Shown here in pieces: positions 62,893 to 64,000 of a stretch of 64,000 bases of DNA (positions within the stretch are counted from its first letter, which is position 1; each line of letters begins with the position of its first letter). A model generated the notes under the pieces. That model did not search any database. It saw nothing but the letters and a program-made list of their open reading frames with translations, and was not told the origin of the DNA. This DNA is from Prevotella communis (GTDB lineage: Bacteria > Bacteroidota > Bacteroidia > Bacteroidales > Bacteroidaceae): contig NZ_CP091794.1 in the NCBI RefSeq assembly GCF_022024175.1, forward strand, positions 2,542,001-2,606,000, in the 5' to 3' direction. A program made the translations under genes and the position numbers.

Positions 62893-62958
62893 TCATGAAT
62901 TGACTCGAGTGATTTCATGAATTGACTCGAGTCAATCGATGATTTCACACGAGTGAAG
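62893..62958. repeat. Tandem palindromic sites upstream of rubrerythrin
   Basis: Three units of about 22 bp. Two hold CATGAATTGACTCGAGT; the second contains the perfect 16-bp palindrome ATTGACTCGAGTCAAT (62921-62936), the first has one arm changed (GTGATT), and the third reads GATTTCACACGAGTGAAG. Probably operators for a dimeric regulator of rubrerythrin or of the divergent SusCD operon. Confidence 0.65.
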
Positions 62959-63039
62959 TTTTTGAGGGAATCGTGTGATGATTAGGCTCAATCATAAAAA
63001 AAAATACGACCTTTATTTTTTTATTCGGAAACTAATTCG

Positions 63040-63047
63040 TAACTTTG
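63040..63047 (+). promoter_or_regulatory. Promoter -7 element of rubrerythrin
   Basis: TAACTTTG, 52 bp before the ATG; TTTT at the -33 place. Confidence 0.65.
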
Positions 63048-63099
63048 TGGCTGAGAAATAAAACTAACCCAATTATTCACTAAACAAACACTTACAGAA

Positions 63100-63642
63100 A
63101 TGAAAGATTTGAAAGGAACAAAGACAGAGAAAAACCTGCAGGAAGCTTTTGCAGGCGAGAGTCAGGCACGCAACAAGTACACCTACTATGCTTCAAAAGC
63201 AAAGAAGGATGGTTTTGTACAGATTAGTAATATCTTCCTGGAGACAGCTGCTAATGAGAAGGAGCATGCTGAGATATGGTTTAAATACCTGAATGGTGGC
63301 AAGATCAACGACACAATGGCCAACCTTGAGGATGCAGCCAACGGTGAGAACTTCGAGTGGACAGACATGTATGCCCGCATGGCCGAGGAGGCTGACGAAG
63401 AGGGTTTCAAGGAGATTGCCGCAAAGTTCAGAATGGTAGCAAAGATCGAGAAAGAGCACGAGGAGCGTTATCGCAAGTTGCTCGACAACGTCAAGAAGGA
63501 GTGTGTATTCTCCAAAGACAACGACGTTATCTGGCAGTGCAGCAACTGCGGACATATCATCATCGGCAAGAAGGCACCCGAGATTTGTCCCGTCTGCGAT
63601 CATCCCAAGGCTTACTTCCAGGTAAAGGCAGAAAACTATTAA
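63100..63642 (+). CDS. rbr: Rubrerythrin
   Basis: 180 residues. Four-helix diiron domain with Glu and His ligands ([47 protein letters not shown]) and a C-terminal rubredoxin site WQCSNCG ... [11 protein letters not shown]. Reduces hydrogen peroxide in anaerobes. Own promoter and terminator; palindromic sites lie 140-200 bp upstream of the start. Confidence 0.95.
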   Translation: MKDLKGTKTEKNLQEAFAGESQARNKYTYYASKAKKDGFVQISNIFLETAANEKEHAEIWFKYLNGGKINDTMANLEDAANGENFEWTDMYARMAEEADEEGFKEIAAKFRMVAKIEKEHEERYRKLLDNVKKECVFSKDNDVIWQCSNCGHIIIGKKAPEICPVCDHPKAYFQVKAENY

Positions 63643-63647
63643 TTAAA

Positions 63648-63686
63648 AGAAAAAGCGGTTAGGCAAATGTCTAACCGCTCTTTTTT
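63648..63686. terminator. Terminator between rubrerythrin and the epimerase gene
   Basis: AGCGGTTAG / CTAACCGCT, 9-bp stem, then CTTTTTT; A run on the other side, so it can serve both converging genes. Confidence 0.88.
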
Positions 63687-63690
63687 ATCT

Positions 63691-64000
63691 TTAGCCCAAC
63701 AGAATCTGTACGATACGTTCTGCCGTACGACCATCCCATCGGTCAGGAAGGGCACATTTCTTCCATTGTCCGGCCTCGATACGCTGCATCTCCTCCTTCA
63801 GTCGCTGAGGATCTTCACCCACCAGGACATTACTACCTACGCTGACCGTCTCCTGATGCTCTGTATAGCTGTTCAGCGTGATACAAGGCACACTGTTGAA
63901 CGTAGCTTCCTCGGCTACATTACCACTATCCGTGATGATACCCTTGGCATGAGCCGTCAACCAACCGAATTCAAGATAACTCAGGGAGGGTTGAGGTTTC
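63691..64000 (-). CDS. wecB: UDP-N-acetylglucosamine 2-epimerase, C-terminal part, cut by window end
   Basis: The frame is open to the window edge (in frame through 63999); only the last 102 residues are visible. TDSGNVAEEATFNSVPCITL, then TEHQETVSVGSNVLVG match the C-terminal UDP-binding part of non-hydrolysing UDP-GlcNAc 2-epimerases, which make UDP-ManNAc for surface polysaccharides. The usual Gly-Gly of TDSGG is Gly-Asn here. Confidence 0.82.
   Translation of the reverse strand, partial: KPQPSLSYLEFGWLTAHAKGIITDSGNVAEEATFNSVPCITLNSYTEHQETVSVGSNVLVGEDPQRLKEEMQRIEAGQWKKCALPDRWDGRTAERIVQILLG

Overview
The window looks like a chromosomal segment of a Bacteroidales bacterium, most probably of the Prevotellaceae. 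Reasons: many starts are preceded by the Bacteroidetes promoter form TTTG-N19/20-TAnnTTTG, there is a SusC/SusD pair, type IX secretion (T9SS) traits are present (a DUF4835/PorD-like gene and C-terminal sorting-like tails), menaquinone genes are present, and Shine-Dalgarno sequences are scarce. I saw no rRNA, tRNA or CRISPR array.

Layout. 1-7.1 kb: end of a nucleoside kinase gene, then menD, facing a ROK-regulator/thioesterase/menF operon; an alanine-rich lipoprotein; a LytS/LytTR-type two-component pair whose sensor has a His/Met-rich outer loop. 7.1-10.7 kb: three secreted-protein genes including a fasciclin-domain protein. 10.8-20.2 kb: a cysteine desulfidase-family gene, then a four-gene sugar-use operon (MFS transporter, DUF5107-TPR protein, SGNH hydrolase, GH2). 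20.3-37.5 kb: core genes (exonuclease III, ribH, recF, DUF721, S41 protease, dCMP deaminase, M3 peptidase, MgtC-like, degenerate protease-TPR, recN, DUF4835, coaBC, DnaQ-like exonuclease, dnaN, DUF3127). 37.7-39.5 kb: SLC13/RCK transporter.

39.5-50.1 kb is accessory. It holds a GC-rich GH127-type gene, a small orphan gene, an AT-rich TnpB-like gene, a patch of decayed genes (flavodoxin-like tail, SDR remnant) around a condensation-type acyltransferase, and a DUF4143 ATPase. Its far edges carry the 3' end of ppdK twice: the real gene at 50110 and a 10-codon remnant at 39835, in the same direction. 50.1-64 kb: ppdK, a Dabb protein, rlmD, a phosphate-selective-type porin, asparaginase, a SusC/SusD/lipoprotein operon, rubrerythrin, and the end of a UDP-GlcNAc 2-epimerase gene.

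The most interesting signals are (1) the TnpB-like protein with an intact RuvC triad but no zinc ribbon, read from a perfect host-type promoter and followed by a foldable 3' region; (2) runs of 7-bp repeats at eight loci, four of them inside genes; (3) a two-hairpin repeat whose two copies differ by compensatory changes; and (4) the duplicated ppdK tail bracketing the accessory segment. All calls come from reading the sequence; no database search was possible.
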